From positions 62,001 to 126,000 of the forward strand of contig NZ_BOOF01000023.1 of assembly GCF_016863095.1 (NCBI RefSeq): 64,000 nucleotides of DNA, in the 5' to 3' direction. Below are positions 1-9,512 of the stretch, in pieces. Both the position numbers and the translations under genes were made by a program. Under the pieces are notes generated by a model that saw only the letters and a list, made by a program, of their open reading frames with translations, made no database searches and had not been told where the DNA came from. How positions within the stretch are numbered: the first letter of the stretch is position 1; each line of letters opens with the position of its first letter. Source of the DNA: Microbispora siamensis (GTDB lineage: Bacteria; Actinomycetota; Actinomycetes; Streptosporangiales; Streptosporangiaceae).

Positions 1-1208
1 AAGCACGGCAGCAGGGGCCGCAGCCGGTCGGGGAAGGCCGGATAGAGGCTGTCGACGTGGGTGCCGTCCTCGATGCGGTAGTAGCGCAGCAGCCGGTCCC
101 GGTGCCGGTCGGCGATCATCTTGGCGTAGACGTCCGAATCCTCGCGGATCGGCAGCAGCGCGTCCAGGGTGCCGTGGACGACGATCAGCGGCCGCTTGAT
201 CTTTCCGGTGACGCTCACCCGCGCGACCGCCTGCTTCACCGCCGCGGGCCTCGAGGCGTAGTCGTAGTCGGTGTCGCAGCCGGGCGTGCCGGAGGCGCAG
301 AACGGCGTGCCCGCCTCGGCGTCGCCGTCGTAGGTGGGGTCGAACTCCTCACGGAAGACACGCTGGGTGAAGTCCCAGTAGTACTGGTAGTGGAACGGCC
401 ACAGGAAGTCGGACTCGGGCGCGAAGCCCGCCGCCGCGACCCCGGCCGTGTCGCCCTTCGCGTACGCGCGCAGCGCGGGCGGCAGGAACGTCAGCAGGTT
501 GGGCCCGTCGGCGGTGAAGAGCGTGCCCTCCCAGTCGACGCCGCCGTCGAACAGGTCGGGACGGTTCTCGATCTGCCAGCGGACCAGGTAGCCGCCGTTG
601 GACTGGCCGGCCGCGATCGTCGTGCGGGCCGGCCTGCCGTACCGCTGGCGGACGACGGCCTTGGCGGCGACCGCGAGCTCGCTCACCCGGCGGTTCCACT
701 CGGCCACCGCGTCGCCGGGCCGTACGCCGTCGCGGTAGAACTGGACGCCGGTGTTGCCCTTGTCGGTCGCGGCGTACGCGTAGCCCTTGGCCAGCGCCCA
801 GTCGGAGATCGTGAAGTCGTTGGCGTAGGTCTCCCGGTTGCCGGGCGACCCGGCGACGACCAGTCCGCCGTTCCACCGCTCCGGCAGCCGGATCACGAAC
901 TGCGCGTCGTGGTTCCAGCCGTGGTTGGTGTTGCCGGTGGAGGTGTCGGGGAAGTAGCCGTCGATCTGCACGCCGGGCACGCCGCTGGGGTTGACGGCGC
1001 CGGGGGAGTTGAGGCCCGACCAGTCCGACTGGTCGGTGTGGCCGGAGGCCAGCGTGCCCTTCGTGGTGAGATCGTCGAGGCAGGCGATCACCTGCTTCTG
1101 CGCGCCCGGCACGATCACGTTCGGGCAGGCGGCGGCCTCGGACGGGATGGCGGCGGCCAGGGGGAGGGCCAGCGCCAGTGCGGCCAGCAGGACGGAACCG
1201 GGGCGCAT
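1..1208 (-). CDS. Secreted alpha/beta-hydrolase (tannase/feruloyl-esterase or 3-hydroxybutyrate-oligomer hydrolase type), 3' end outside window
   Basis: The visible 402 residues begin with a signal peptide (MRPGSVLLAALALALPLAAA, then an Ala-rich cleavage region), so the enzyme is probably exported. A nucleophile elbow GQSNGG (Ser in G-x-S-x-G) follows an RWNGGLVV oxyanion-type strand, and a later LIVVHGTLDALLP segment carries a candidate catalytic Asp. These are features of tannase/feruloyl esterase-like alpha/beta hydrolases; the 3-hydroxybutyrate-oligomer hydrolase group is an alternative. The ATG overlaps the TGA of the upstream transporter gene (TGATG), so the two are probably translationally coupled. 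Its neighbours are a 3-hydroxybutyrate dehydrogenase and an organic-acid type transporter, which favours hydrolysis of an ester that releases 3-hydroxybutyrate; that role is inference. The C-terminus lies beyond position 1. Confidence 0.72.
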   Translation of the reverse strand, partial: MRPGSVLLAALALALPLAAAIPSEAAACPNVIVPGAQKQVIACLDDLTTKGTLASGHTDQSDWSGLNSPGAVNPSGVPGVQIDGYFPDTSTGNTNHGWNHDAQFVIRLPERWNGGLVVAGSPGNRETYANDFTISDWALAKGYAYAATDKGNTGVQFYRDGVRPGDAVAEWNRRVSELAVAAKAVVRQRYGRPARTTIAAGQSNGGYLVRWQIENRPDLFDGGVDWEGTLFTADGPNLLTFLPPALRAYAKGDTAGVAAAGFAPESDFLWPFHYQYYWDFTQRVFREEFDPTYDGDAEAGTPFCASGTPGCDTDYDYASRPAAVKQAVARVSVTGKIKRPLIVVHGTLDALLPIREDSDVYAKMIADRHRDRLLRYYRIEDGTHVDSLYPAFPDRLRPLLPC

Positions 1209-2545
1209 CAGGCCTCCTTCACGATCGCGGCGGTCTTGGCGGCGCCCGAGGTCGGTTCGATGGCGGACAGGTCGCGGTCGCGGGTCTCCCTTGAGGCGAT
1301 CACCGCGATGATCGTGAGGATCGCCGCCGCCACCACGTAGACGGAGACCGGCACGCTCGATCCGTACGCGTCGAGCAGGGCGACCGCGATCAGCGGGGCC
1401 ACGCCGCCGGCCGCGATCGAGGCGAGCTGGTAGCCGATCGAGACGCCCGAGTAACGCATCCGGGTGGCGAACAGCTCGGAGAAGAAGGCCGCCTGCGGGC
1501 CGTACATCGCGCCGTGCAGCAGCAGGCCGACCGTCACGGCCACGGTGACCAGGGCGAAGTTCTTGGTGTCGATCAGAGGGAAGAACGCGAAGGCCCACAG
1601 GCCGACGCCGACGGCGCCGAGAAGATAGACCGGCCTGCGGCCGATCCGGTCCGACAGGGCGCCCCACAGCGGGATCGTGACGAAGTGGAACGCCGAGCCG
1701 ATCAGCACCGCGTTGAGCACGGTGCCCTTGGGCAGGCCCGCCGCCGTGGTGCCGTACACGAGGACGAACGCGGTGATCACGTAGTAGGAGACGTTCTCGG
1801 CCATCCGGGCGCCCATCGCCACCAGCACGTCCCGCCAGTGGTGGCGCAGCACGCCGAGGATGGGGGCCTTGGGCGCGGGCTCCTGCCGCTCCAGCGCCTC
1901 CTGGAACACCGGCGACTCGGCGACCGTCAGCCTGATCCACAGGCCGATCAGCACGAGCACGCCGGACAGCAGGAACGCGACCCGCCAGCCCCAGGCGAGG
2001 AAGGCGTCGTCGGGCTGCACCGCGGCCAGCAGCGCCAGCACACCGGTGGCGATCAGGTTGCCGCCGGGAGCGCCGGCCTGCGGCCAGGACGCCCAGAAAC
2101 CGCGGTTGCGAGGGTCGCCGTGCTCGGAGACCAGCAGCACCGCGCCGCCCCACTCGCCGCCGAGGGCGAAGCCCTGCACCAGGCGCAGCGCGGTCAGCAG
2201 CAGGGGCGCGCCGGCGCCGAGGGCGGCGTACGTCGGCAGGCAGCCGATCAGGAACGTCGACCCGCCCATCAGGAGCAGGCTGATGACGAGCAGTCGCTTG
2301 CGGCCGAGCCGGTCGCCGTAGTGACCGAAGACCAGGCCGCCGAGGGGCCGGGCGACGAAGCCGACGGCGTAGGTGAGGAACGCCAGCAGGGTGCCGGTCA
2401 GCTCGTCCTCGGTGGGGAAGAACAGCTTGTTGAAGACCAGTGCGGCGGCCGAGCCGTACAGGAAGAAGTCGTACCACTCGATGGTGGTGCCGATCAGGCT
2501 GGCCCCGACGACCTTTCCGATCCGGGCAGGTGGGGTGTTTGCCAT
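1208..2545 (-). CDS. MHS-family MFS transporter (metabolite:H+ symporter)
   Basis: A 445-residue, 12-helix major facilitator protein. The opening GTTIEWYDFFLYG segment and the loop 2-3 signature GHYGDRLGRKR are typical of the metabolite:proton symporter subfamily (shikimate, citrate, alpha-ketoglutarate, proline/betaine carriers). I chose the ATG at 2545 because GGAGGAG lies 5-6 bases upstream; an in-frame start 24 codons earlier would add residues with no membrane character. It lies downstream of the PucR-type regulator and is coupled to the secreted hydrolase. The genes around it suggest uptake of 3-hydroxybutyrate or a related hydroxy acid, but the substrate cannot be read from the sequence. 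Confidence 0.88.
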   Translation of the reverse strand: MANTPPARIGKVVGASLIGTTIEWYDFFLYGSAAALVFNKLFFPTEDELTGTLLAFLTYAVGFVARPLGGLVFGHYGDRLGRKRLLVISLLLMGGSTFLIGCLPTYAALGAGAPLLLTALRLVQGFALGGEWGGAVLLVSEHGDPRNRGFWASWPQAGAPGGNLIATGVLALLAAVQPDDAFLAWGWRVAFLLSGVLVLIGLWIRLTVAESPVFQEALERQEPAPKAPILGVLRHHWRDVLVAMGARMAENVSYYVITAFVLVYGTTAAGLPKGTVLNAVLIGSAFHFVTIPLWGALSDRIGRRPVYLLGAVGVGLWAFAFFPLIDTKNFALVTVAVTVGLLLHGAMYGPQAAFFSELFATRMRYSGVSIGYQLASIAAGGVAPLIAVALLDAYGSSVPVSVYVVAAAILTIIAVIASRETRDRDLSAIEPTSGAAKTAAIVKEA

Positions 2546-2583
2546 GGGAACTCCTCCGATGGGGGGTTCCGCACACGGTATGC

Positions 2584-2599
2584 AGTGACCGAGGTCACT
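2584..2599. promoter_or_regulatory. Crp-like operator, perfect inverted repeat
   Basis: AGTGACCGAGGTCACT is a perfect 7+7 inverted repeat with a 2-base centre. It fits GTG-N6-GTCAC, the form I recall for actinomycete Crp sites (GTG-N6-GNCAC). It lies 39 bases upstream of the transporter start, in the 77-base gap after the regulator gene. It could instead be the operator of the neighbouring PucR-type regulator. Confidence 0.45.
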
Positions 2600-2622
2600 C
2601 CTATGGGGTCCCGCCACACACC

Positions 2623-4581
2623 TCAGGCGTCCGGCATGTGGGTGCGCAGCCGGTGCAGCCGCAGGGCGAGCTGGATCTCCAGGGCGCGCTCGGGCTCCTG
2701 CCAGTCCTCGCCGAGCAACTGCCCCACCCGGTCGAGCCGCTGGGTCACCGTGTTGACGTGGATGTGCAGGGCCTCGGCCGTACGCGACAGCGAGCCGCCC
2801 GTGCCGAAGTAGGCGTTCAGCGTCTTGACCAGGGCGGTCCCCCGGCGCGCGTCGTAGTCGAGCACCGGCCCGAGCGCGCCGGACAGGAAGCCGGACACCT
2901 CGCGTCGCTCGCCCACCAGCAGGCCGACGAAGCCCAGCTCCTCGGCGCTCGCCCCGTCGCCCGTACGGCCCAGCGCCACCAGCGCCCCGGCGCAGCGCCG
3001 GGCCTCCTGATAGGCGGACGCCACCGCCGTCACCGGCCCGGAGGCCGGCGCGGCCCCCGCGGTCGCCGGGCGGCCGAGCGAGGCGCTCAACTCGGCAGCG
3101 ACGCGCCGGGCCAGCGCGCCGGGCCGGTCACCGGGCAGCAGCAGCACCACCTCGTCGCCCCTGGCGGTGGCCAGGCCGTGCGCCAGCGTCGCCTGCGACG
3201 ACGCCCAGAACGCGCCGCGCTCCCGCTGCCCGTCGTGCCGTGCCACGACCAGCACGTGCGGCGCGTCGAGATCGACGCCGAGCCGCCGCGCCCGGTCGTC
3301 CAGCCCGCGCAGCTCCGGGCGGGAGACCAGGTCGTCGAGCAGTTCGCCGCGCACCCGCCCCTCCGCCTCGGCCACGCTGCGGCGGAACAGCAGCAGCAGC
3401 GCGGTGACGATCGCGGCGCGCTCCAGGATCCGCTGGTCGGTGTCGGACACCGGGTGGTCGGTCCGCAGGACCAGCGTGCACAGCGGCGCCGCCCCCACGT
3501 CCACCGAGGCGACGTACGCGTCGCCGCGCTTGACCGTGCGGCCCAGCGCGCGCGAGGACTGCGCGGCGTCGAACACGCCCGTGTCCAGGTCGCCGGACTC
3601 GCCCACGAGAGGGCGGCCCTCGTCGTCCAGCACGGTCAGGCGGCCGCCCAGCACCTCGGTGACGACCGCGGCGACGTCCTCGACCCCGCCGCCGCGCAGC
3701 ACGAGGCCGGTCATCCGGTCGTGCGCGTCGGCGGCCCGCTCGATCGACTCGCTGTGCGCCCTGATCAGCGTGTTCGCCTCGCTCAGCTCGGCCAGCGCGG
3801 CGCGGGTCTCCTGCAGCAGCCGGGCGGTGTCGATGGCGACCGCGGCGTGCGCCGCCAGCGAGCACAGCAGCGCCACCTCCTCCTGCGCGAACGGCCTGGC
3901 GCTGCGGTTGGCCGCGAACAGCACGCCGATGACCTGCGTGCCGAGGCGCAGCGGCACCCCGAGGATCGCCACCAGGCCCTCCTCGTGGACGGCCACGTCG
4001 ATCGTGTTCGTGTGCCGGAACCTCGGGTCGGCGAAGTAGTCCGCCGTGTTGTACGGCGTGCCGCTCTGCGCCACCAGCCCGCCCAGCCCGGCGCCCATGG
4101 GCAGCCGCAGCCGGCGGAAGCTCGCCGAGATCGACCCGTCGGTCACCCGCATGTAGGTGTCGCCGCGCTCGGGGTCGTTCAGCGTCATGTACGCGATGTC
4201 GGTCGCGAGCAACTGCCTGGCCCGGTGCACGATGGCCTCGAGCACCGCGTCGAGGTCGCGCAGCCCGGCCAGGTCGCTGGCGGTGTCGAACAGCGCCGAC
4301 AGCTCCGCCTCCCGCTTGGCCCGCCGGCGCAGCACCGCCCGCACCTGCAGCGCCGCGACCTTGGCCCGCTCCAGCTCCTCCAGCGTCGCGGAGTCGGCCC
4401 CGGCCGCCCGGGCCTGCAGGATCGGGCCCTCGAACTCGACCGCCGACGCCTCGCGGGCGAGCAGGTCGAGGTAGGCGCGGGCGCCGTCCGTGCTCTTCGG
4501 GGCCATCGCGGTCTTCGGGGCCGTCCCGTTCTTGGGGGGCGTCGCGTTCTTGGGGGCCGGAGTGGTCAGCGCGCGCTCCAT
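2623..4581 (-). CDS. GAF-domain PucR/CdaR-type transcriptional regulator
   Basis: 652 residues. A low-complexity N-terminus rich in Pro, Lys and Ala (about residues 8-30) and a short helical segment lead into a GAF domain (about 95-255), a central region, and a C-terminal PucR helix-turn-helix of about 55 residues (LSRTAEALHIHVNTVTQRLD). GAF-PucR regulators usually sense a small metabolite and activate a neighbouring catabolic operon. The chosen ATG overlaps the end of the dehydrogenase gene by 16 bases. A GGAGG abuts this ATG with no spacer, so the true start may be slightly downstream, for example the ATG at 4506. It is the likely regulator of the 3-hydroxybutyrate cluster. Confidence 0.85.
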   Translation of the reverse strand: MERALTTPAPKNATPPKNGTAPKTAMAPKSTDGARAYLDLLAREASAVEFEGPILQARAAGADSATLEELERAKVAALQVRAVLRRRAKREAELSALFDTASDLAGLRDLDAVLEAIVHRARQLLATDIAYMTLNDPERGDTYMRVTDGSISASFRRLRLPMGAGLGGLVAQSGTPYNTADYFADPRFRHTNTIDVAVHEEGLVAILGVPLRLGTQVIGVLFAANRSARPFAQEEVALLCSLAAHAAVAIDTARLLQETRAALAELSEANTLIRAHSESIERAADAHDRMTGLVLRGGGVEDVAAVVTEVLGGRLTVLDDEGRPLVGESGDLDTGVFDAAQSSRALGRTVKRGDAYVASVDVGAAPLCTLVLRTDHPVSDTDQRILERAAIVTALLLLFRRSVAEAEGRVRGELLDDLVSRPELRGLDDRARRLGVDLDAPHVLVVARHDGQRERGAFWASSQATLAHGLATARGDEVVLLLPGDRPGALARRVAAELSASLGRPATAGAAPASGPVTAVASAYQEARRCAGALVALGRTGDGASAEELGFVGLLVGERREVSGFLSGALGPVLDYDARRGTALVKTLNAYFGTGGSLSRTAEALHIHVNTVTQRLDRVGQLLGEDWQEPERALEIQLALRLHRLRTHMPDA

Positions 4582-5339
4582 CCTCCGTCGATGGGGATCG
4601 AGACGCCGGTGACGAACGATCCCTGCGGGCCGCACAGGTAGGCGACCATCTCGGCCACCTCGTCCGGCTCGATCAGCCGCTTGATCGCCGCGGGGGCGAG
4701 CATGATCTGCTCCACCACCTCGTCGTCGCTGATCCCGTGGGTACGCGCCTGGTCGGCGATCTGGTTCTCCACCAGCGGCGTGCGGACATAGGCGGGGTTG
4801 ACGCAGTTGGAGGTCACGCCGTGCGGCGCCCCTTCGAGGGCGATCACCTTCGACAGGCCCTCCAGCGCGTGCTTGGCCGTCACGTAGGCCGCCTTGAACG
4901 GCGAGGCGCGCAGGCCGTGCACAGAGGAGATGTTGACGATCCGGCCCCAGCCGCGCTCGTACATGCCGGGCAGCACGTCCCGCACGAGCAGGAACGGCGC
5001 CTCGACCATCACCCGCATGATCTTGCCGAAGATCTCGGGCGGGAACTCCTCGATGGGGGCCACGTGCTGGAACCCGGCGTTGTTCACCACGATGTCGGCC
5101 TGGAGGCGGGTGTCCGGCGAGGGCGGGAGCTGGCCCCGCCAGGCCACCAGGAACTCCGGATCGGACAGGTCGACGGCCACCGGAGTGCCACCGATCTCGG
5201 CGGCCACCTTGTCCGCGGCCTCGGCGTTGATGTCGGCGACGACGACGTGCGCGCCCTCGGCGGCCAGGCGCCGGGCACACGCCCGTCCGATGCCGCTCCC
5301 CGCGCCGGTGACGAGGGCCGTACGCCCTTCAAGGCTCAT
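4566..5339 (-). CDS. bdhA: 3-hydroxybutyrate dehydrogenase (SDR family)
   Basis: A classical 257-residue short-chain dehydrogenase. It has TGAGSGIG for the dinucleotide, a substrate Ser in NISSVHG, and catalytic Tyr and Lys in YVTAK. The segments SVHGLRASPFKAAYVTAKHA, EGAPHGVTSNCVNPAYVRTP and the C-terminal IPIDGGWSAR are typical of D-3-hydroxybutyrate dehydrogenases, which oxidise 3-hydroxybutyrate to acetoacetate with NAD+. GAGG lies 5 bases before the ATG. It is the first gene of a run that includes regulator, transporter and secreted hydrolase, consistent with growth on 3-hydroxybutyrate or its oligomers. It starts 67 bases after fumC. Confidence 0.88.
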   Translation of the reverse strand: MSLEGRTALVTGAGSGIGRACARRLAAEGAHVVVADINAEAADKVAAEIGGTPVAVDLSDPEFLVAWRGQLPPSPDTRLQADIVVNNAGFQHVAPIEEFPPEIFGKIMRVMVEAPFLLVRDVLPGMYERGWGRIVNISSVHGLRASPFKAAYVTAKHALEGLSKVIALEGAPHGVTSNCVNPAYVRTPLVENQIADQARTHGISDDEVVEQIMLAPAAIKRLIEPDEVAEMVAYLCGPQGSFVTGVSIPIDGGWSAR

Positions 5340-5353
5340 GCTGCCTCACGATA

Positions 5354-5366
5354 GGAACCAGGTTCC
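5354..5366. promoter_or_regulatory. Inverted repeat upstream of bdhA, possible operator
   Basis: GGAACC-A-GGTTCC is a perfect 6+6 inverted repeat, 15 bases upstream of the bdhA start in the short fumC-bdhA gap. Its place and symmetry suit an operator, perhaps for the PucR-type regulator. No second copy was noticed nearby. Confidence 0.35.
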
Positions 5367-5406
5367 GCCCGGCACATGGCGGCCGGCGACATAGATGCCC
5401 ACCCTC

Positions 5407-6798
5407 CTATGTGGGGCGGCTCATGGACAGCACGTCCAGCGCCTGGTCGAGTTGCTCCTCGGTCAGCGCGCCGCTCGCCACGTGGCCGCGCTCGATGACG
5501 ACCTCCCGGATCGTCTTGCGCTCCTTCAGCGCCTGCTTCGCGATCCTGGCGGCCTCCTCGTACCCCACGTACCGGTTGAGCGGGGTGACGATCGAGGGCG
5601 ATGACTCGGCGTACTCGCGCAGGCGCTCCACGTTGGCGGTGATCCCGCCGACGCACCGGTCGGCGAGCAGCCGCGACACGTTGGCCAGCAGCCGGATCGA
5701 CTCCAGCACGTTGCGGGCCATCACCGGCAGCATCACGTTGAGCTCGAACGATCCCGAGGCTCCGGCCATCGTGATCGCGGCGTCGTTGCCCACGACCTGC
5801 GCGGCCACCATGGTCACGGCCTCCGGGATCACCGGGTTGACCTTCCCCGGCACGATCGACGAGCCCGGCTGCAGGTCGGGCAGGTTGATCTCGGCCAGCC
5901 CGGCGCGCGGGCCCGACCCCATCCAGCGCAGGTCGTTGGCGATCTTGTTGAGCGAGACGGCGATCACCTTGAGCATGCCCGACAGCTCGACCAGGCCGTC
6001 ACGCGCGCCCTGCGCCTCGAAGTGGTCCCTGGCCTCGGTGAACGGCAGGCCGGTCGTCCGGCTCAGCTCGGCGATCACGGCCTGCGCCCAGCCGGGGCCC
6101 GGCACGTTCACGCCGGTGCCCACGGCCGTGCCGCCCAGCGGCAGCTCGGCCAGGCGCGGCAGCGCGGCCTGGAGCCGTTCGAGCGCCAGCTCGATCTGGG
6201 TGGAGTAGCCGCCGAACTCCTGGCCGAGCGTGACCGGCGTCGCGTCCATGAGGTGGGTGCGGCCCGACTTCACCACGTCGGCGAACTCGGTCGCCTTCTC
6301 CTCCAGCGCGGTCGCCAGGTGCTCCAGCGAAGGCGTCAGCTCGTGCACCACGGCGTACGTCGCCGCGACATGGATGGAGGAAGGGAAGACGTCGTTGGAC
6401 GACTGGGCGGCGTTGACGTGGTCGTTCGGGTGGACGGGCCGGCCGAGCCGCTCCTGCGCCAGCGTCGCGACGACCTCGTTCATGTTCATGTTGGACGAGG
6501 TGCCCGAGCCGGTCTGGAAGACGTCCACCGGGAACTGGTCGTCCCAGCGTCCCTCGGCGACCTCCTCGGCCGCCTCCTGGATCGCTTGCGCCATGTCCTT
6601 GTCGATGACGCCGTACTCGGCGTTGACCTTCGCGCAGGCGGCCTTGATGCGGGCGAGCGCCGCGATGTGCGCGGGCTCGAGCCCCCGGCCGGACACCGGG
6701 AAGTTCTCCACCGCCCGCTGCGTCTGGGCCCGCCACTTCGCCCGGGCGGGCACCCGGACCTCGCCCATGGAGTCGTGCTCGATCCGGAATTCGTCCAT
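5407..6798 (-). CDS. fumC: Fumarate hydratase class II
   Basis: 463 residues, the normal size for the oxygen-stable, iron-free fumarase of the TCA cycle (fumarate to L-malate). The superfamily signature [12 protein letters not shown] is present, as are the active-site segments [14 protein letters not shown] and [14 protein letters not shown]. The ATG at 6798 has AAGGA 9-10 bases upstream and starts only 11 bases after the NACHT gene, so fumC may be read through from it. A second, unrelated class I fumarase is encoded at 22198-23871. Confidence 0.95.
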   Translation of the reverse strand: MDEFRIEHDSMGEVRVPARAKWRAQTQRAVENFPVSGRGLEPAHIAALARIKAACAKVNAEYGVIDKDMAQAIQEAAEEVAEGRWDDQFPVDVFQTGSGTSSNMNMNEVVATLAQERLGRPVHPNDHVNAAQSSNDVFPSSIHVAATYAVVHELTPSLEHLATALEEKATEFADVVKSGRTHLMDATPVTLGQEFGGYSTQIELALERLQAALPRLAELPLGGTAVGTGVNVPGPGWAQAVIAELSRTTGLPFTEARDHFEAQGARDGLVELSGMLKVIAVSLNKIANDLRWMGSGPRAGLAEINLPDLQPGSSIVPGKVNPVIPEAVTMVAAQVVGNDAAITMAGASGSFELNVMLPVMARNVLESIRLLANVSRLLADRCVGGITANVERLREYAESSPSIVTPLNRYVGYEEAARIAKQALKERKTIREVVIERGHVASGALTEEQLDQALDVLSMSRPT

Positions 6799-6809
6799 GT
6801 CTCAGTCCT

Positions 6810-9509
6810 TCAGCCTCTCCCTGTCGCATCGTTCCTGCCCGGATGCGCGCCCTCTGAACGGCCGGTCTCGACCAACATCGACTGCTGGGCGGCTTCGGCC
6901 AGGGTGTCGAGTACCGGGTTGCAGAGGAAGTGCGCGATATCGAGGATCTCCTCACCCGATCCCGCAACCGCGACCGCGCCCGAATCCCACCTGAGATTGA
7001 AACCGCCCACTCGCTGGTATCTCCCGGCGCCGATGTACCGGATGAGCAGGTCGTGATGGTCACGCTGGAGCACGCGTTCGACCTGGAAGCTTCCGATCAA
7101 GGAGTCGGAGTCGGCTCCGCTGAACCGTGAGTGCCACAGGGACGCCAAGCGATACCAGGCACGATGGGGGAGCTTGTGGTGGGGAAAGAGCCGGCTGCCC
7201 GCTATGCCGTCGGCGATGAGCGAGGCGAGGATCACCAGGTTGGCCGTGTAGTGGGCGTACCGGGTGATGAAGGTCGACTTCTCGGGCTGGTACCCGGGGT
7301 GGCTGTCGCCGGTGCGGGTCTCGGCGGCGTGCAGCAATCGGACGAGCAGGTCCACGGCCGGCTCGCGGTCGAGGGCGGGCAGCAGGTCGCGGAGGAACCC
7401 CACGATCGGCTGCCGCCCGGTCAGCACGGAGAACGACAGCAGCGCGTACAGGAGCCCGTCGTCCGGTTGGGGCCGGCCGAAGAACGGATCGGCCGCGGCC
7501 GCCGTCTCGCGGGCGACCATGCCGCGCAGGACATCGCGCGTCATCCGCGCGACGAGGTACTCGCCGAAGGTGGCGTGCAGGAACTCGTACGTCTGGAGTT
7601 CGGCGCCGTCCCTTTCCGCGGACGCCTGGTGGACGAAGAAGAACTTCCCGATCACCCGGTCGGCCCGGGAGAGGGGTGCCTGGAAGCTCGTCGTCTGGGC
7701 CGCCGGAGCCGGGAGCAGCGCGGCCAGGTCGCCGTTGAGGTCGTCCGTCGTGACCCACTGCCTGCCGCGGTTGAACATCGCGAACGCCGCGACGGCCAGG
7801 GTGCGCAGCTCCGTCTCCACGGCCTGCGCCGCCGCCGTCTCCGGCAGTCCCGGCTGGTGCTTGTCCACCTCGCGGCGGGCGAAGCGGGTCAGCAGCCGCT
7901 CGTACAGCTCCGCCTGGCTGAGCCCGGTCTCGCCGCGCTGCAGGGCGTTGGCGTCGGCGTCGTACAGCGCGAGCATCAGCAGCAGCAGCGGTTGCGACGC
8001 CAGGTCGCCGTGCGCCAAGGCCGTCTCGGGTGGTAGGGGTTTCAGCCCGTACGCGGTGAAGTACTCGTCGTTCGCGGCGTTCCACACCGCCAGCCACCGG
8101 CGGACCTGCTCCTCCTTGAAGGGTTCGAGCCGGATCGTCAGGCATCCGGGCGGGAAGCGCATCCGGTCGGCGACCGCCGTACGCGTGGTGACGAGCACGA
8201 CCGCGGGGCGGCCCAGCTCGGCCTCCCTGCGCTGGAAGTCGGCCACGCGGCTCAGGTAGTCGGATCGATGGACGCCGGTGGCCTGGAGCAGCTCGTCCAG
8301 CCCGTCGAGCATGACGACCGGCAGCGCGCCGTCCGCCGACCGGGTCAGCTCCGGCCAGCTCAGGTGCTCACCGACGGCCTCCCGCACCGCGGCCTCGATC
8401 TGCTCCTGGATCGTCCCGTCGGCCGGCACCTCCCGCAGCGGCACGCGCACCGGGAGATAGTCGCCGTCCGGGAGGCGACCGGCCAGGATCTTGGTGAGCA
8501 CGGACTTTCCCGCGCCGGGCTGGCCCAGCACGACCAGCGGCATCCTGGTGGCCTCGGGCGAGGTGAAGTAGCGGGCCAGGAAGCCTGCGATGTCGTCGCT
8601 CGGCTCCCTCTGGTCCCACCACCATTCCGCGCTCGGATCGGCCTGCTCGCCGTACACGGCCGGCCGGAAGTCCGGGTTCACGTACGCCTCGACGAGCGTG
8701 GGCATGCGCATGCCCGAGGGGACCTCGCCGGACTGCGCGATCGGCCGGTCCAGGACGGCCCGTAGGGCGCGCGACAGCGTGTGCCGGTGCTCCGGCGTCC
8801 TGGTGCGGGCGGCGACCTCGGTGAGCAGCCTCTCCAGCTCGCCCAGCCCTGTGGCGAGTCGCCGCCGCTCGATCGTGTCCCGCCAGAGCGCGAACTCGGG
8901 GATGTCCAGAGCCAGCCGCCGGTGCAGTTCCTCGTACCTCCGGCAGGCGGTCTCGGGCAGTTCCTCCTCGATCGCCATCGTGGCGCGCGCCCATTCGGTC
9001 GCGTCCAGACGGTCACGGACCGCCAGCCCAGAGACGAACCCGGTCAGTGCCGTGGCGAGCCTGCGGTAGTACGCGCCGATCGAGTCGAGCATGTCCGCGT
9101 AGGAGCGATCGGCCCGGAAACCGGCCGGCTCGATCGTCATCAGCGTGTGGACGAACGATTCCTGACCCGCGCCGGACCCGGCCAGCGCCGCCTGCTCGTC
9201 CCGGTCGAGGCGGAGATCCTTCGGGTCGAACGGCAGGGGCAGCTCGTCAAGGGCCTCGAAGAACGCCGCCACGACGAGGACGGCCTGTGCGGCCTCCAGC
9301 CGGGCCGTACGGTCGTACCGGTTCAGGCCCGTCACCCGGTCGCGAAGCCTGCCGGTCGCCTCGCCCGCCAGCCGTACGGCCTCGTCCTTGACGTCGAACA
9401 GCGACAGCACCGGCACGGCCTCGATCAGGGTGCCGGTGAGGGCCTTCGCGACCTTGCTCTCCTGTCCGAGCAGGCGCACCGCGTCGGCGTAGCCGATCCC
9501 TTTGCGCAC
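6810..9509 (-). CDS. NACHT-domain NTPase (bacterial NLR-like)
   Basis: 899 residues from a GTG start. A helical N-terminal region (1-290) precedes a NACHT P-loop module with Walker A GQPGAGKS (residues 329-336), Walker B VVMLDGLDEL (398-407) and a VVLVTTRT sensor strand. A long helical C-terminus (about 600-870) has the EFLHATFGEYLVAR and YTANLVILASLIADG segments common in actinomycete NACHT proteins. STAND NTPases of this kind include antiphage NLR-like proteins; no effector domain (nuclease, TIR, protease) is recognisable, so the output is unknown. AGGTGA overlapping the kinase stop serves as ribosome site, and the gap to the kinase is 3 bases, so the two are co-transcribed. fumC follows after 11 bases. 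Confidence 0.85.
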   Translation of the reverse strand: MRKGIGYADAVRLLGQESKVAKALTGTLIEAVPVLSLFDVKDEAVRLAGEATGRLRDRVTGLNRYDRTARLEAAQAVLVVAAFFEALDELPLPFDPKDLRLDRDEQAALAGSGAGQESFVHTLMTIEPAGFRADRSYADMLDSIGAYYRRLATALTGFVSGLAVRDRLDATEWARATMAIEEELPETACRRYEELHRRLALDIPEFALWRDTIERRRLATGLGELERLLTEVAARTRTPEHRHTLSRALRAVLDRPIAQSGEVPSGMRMPTLVEAYVNPDFRPAVYGEQADPSAEWWWDQREPSDDIAGFLARYFTSPEATRMPLVVLGQPGAGKSVLTKILAGRLPDGDYLPVRVPLREVPADGTIQEQIEAAVREAVGEHLSWPELTRSADGALPVVMLDGLDELLQATGVHRSDYLSRVADFQRREAELGRPAVVLVTTRTAVADRMRFPPGCLTIRLEPFKEEQVRRWLAVWNAANDEYFTAYGLKPLPPETALAHGDLASQPLLLLMLALYDADANALQRGETGLSQAELYERLLTRFARREVDKHQPGLPETAAAQAVETELRTLAVAAFAMFNRGRQWVTTDDLNGDLAALLPAPAAQTTSFQAPLSRADRVIGKFFFVHQASAERDGAELQTYEFLHATFGEYLVARMTRDVLRGMVARETAAAADPFFGRPQPDDGLLYALLSFSVLTGRQPIVGFLRDLLPALDREPAVDLLVRLLHAAETRTGDSHPGYQPEKSTFITRYAHYTANLVILASLIADGIAGSRLFPHHKLPHRAWYRLASLWHSRFSGADSDSLIGSFQVERVLQRDHHDLLIRYIGAGRYQRVGGFNLRWDSGAVAVAGSGEEILDIAHFLCNPVLDTLAEAAQQSMLVETGRSEGAHPGRNDATGRG

Positions 9510-9512
9510 CGG

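Noticed and set aside
57-1340. 427-codon open frame on the plus strand at the left edge
   Set aside because: Antisense to the signal-peptide-bearing hydrolase, which has a clear nucleophile motif and translational coupling.
2440-4641. 733-codon open frame on the plus strand
   Set aside because: Antisense to the GAF-PucR regulator; Arg/Gly/Gln-rich with no recognisable domain and no ribosome site.
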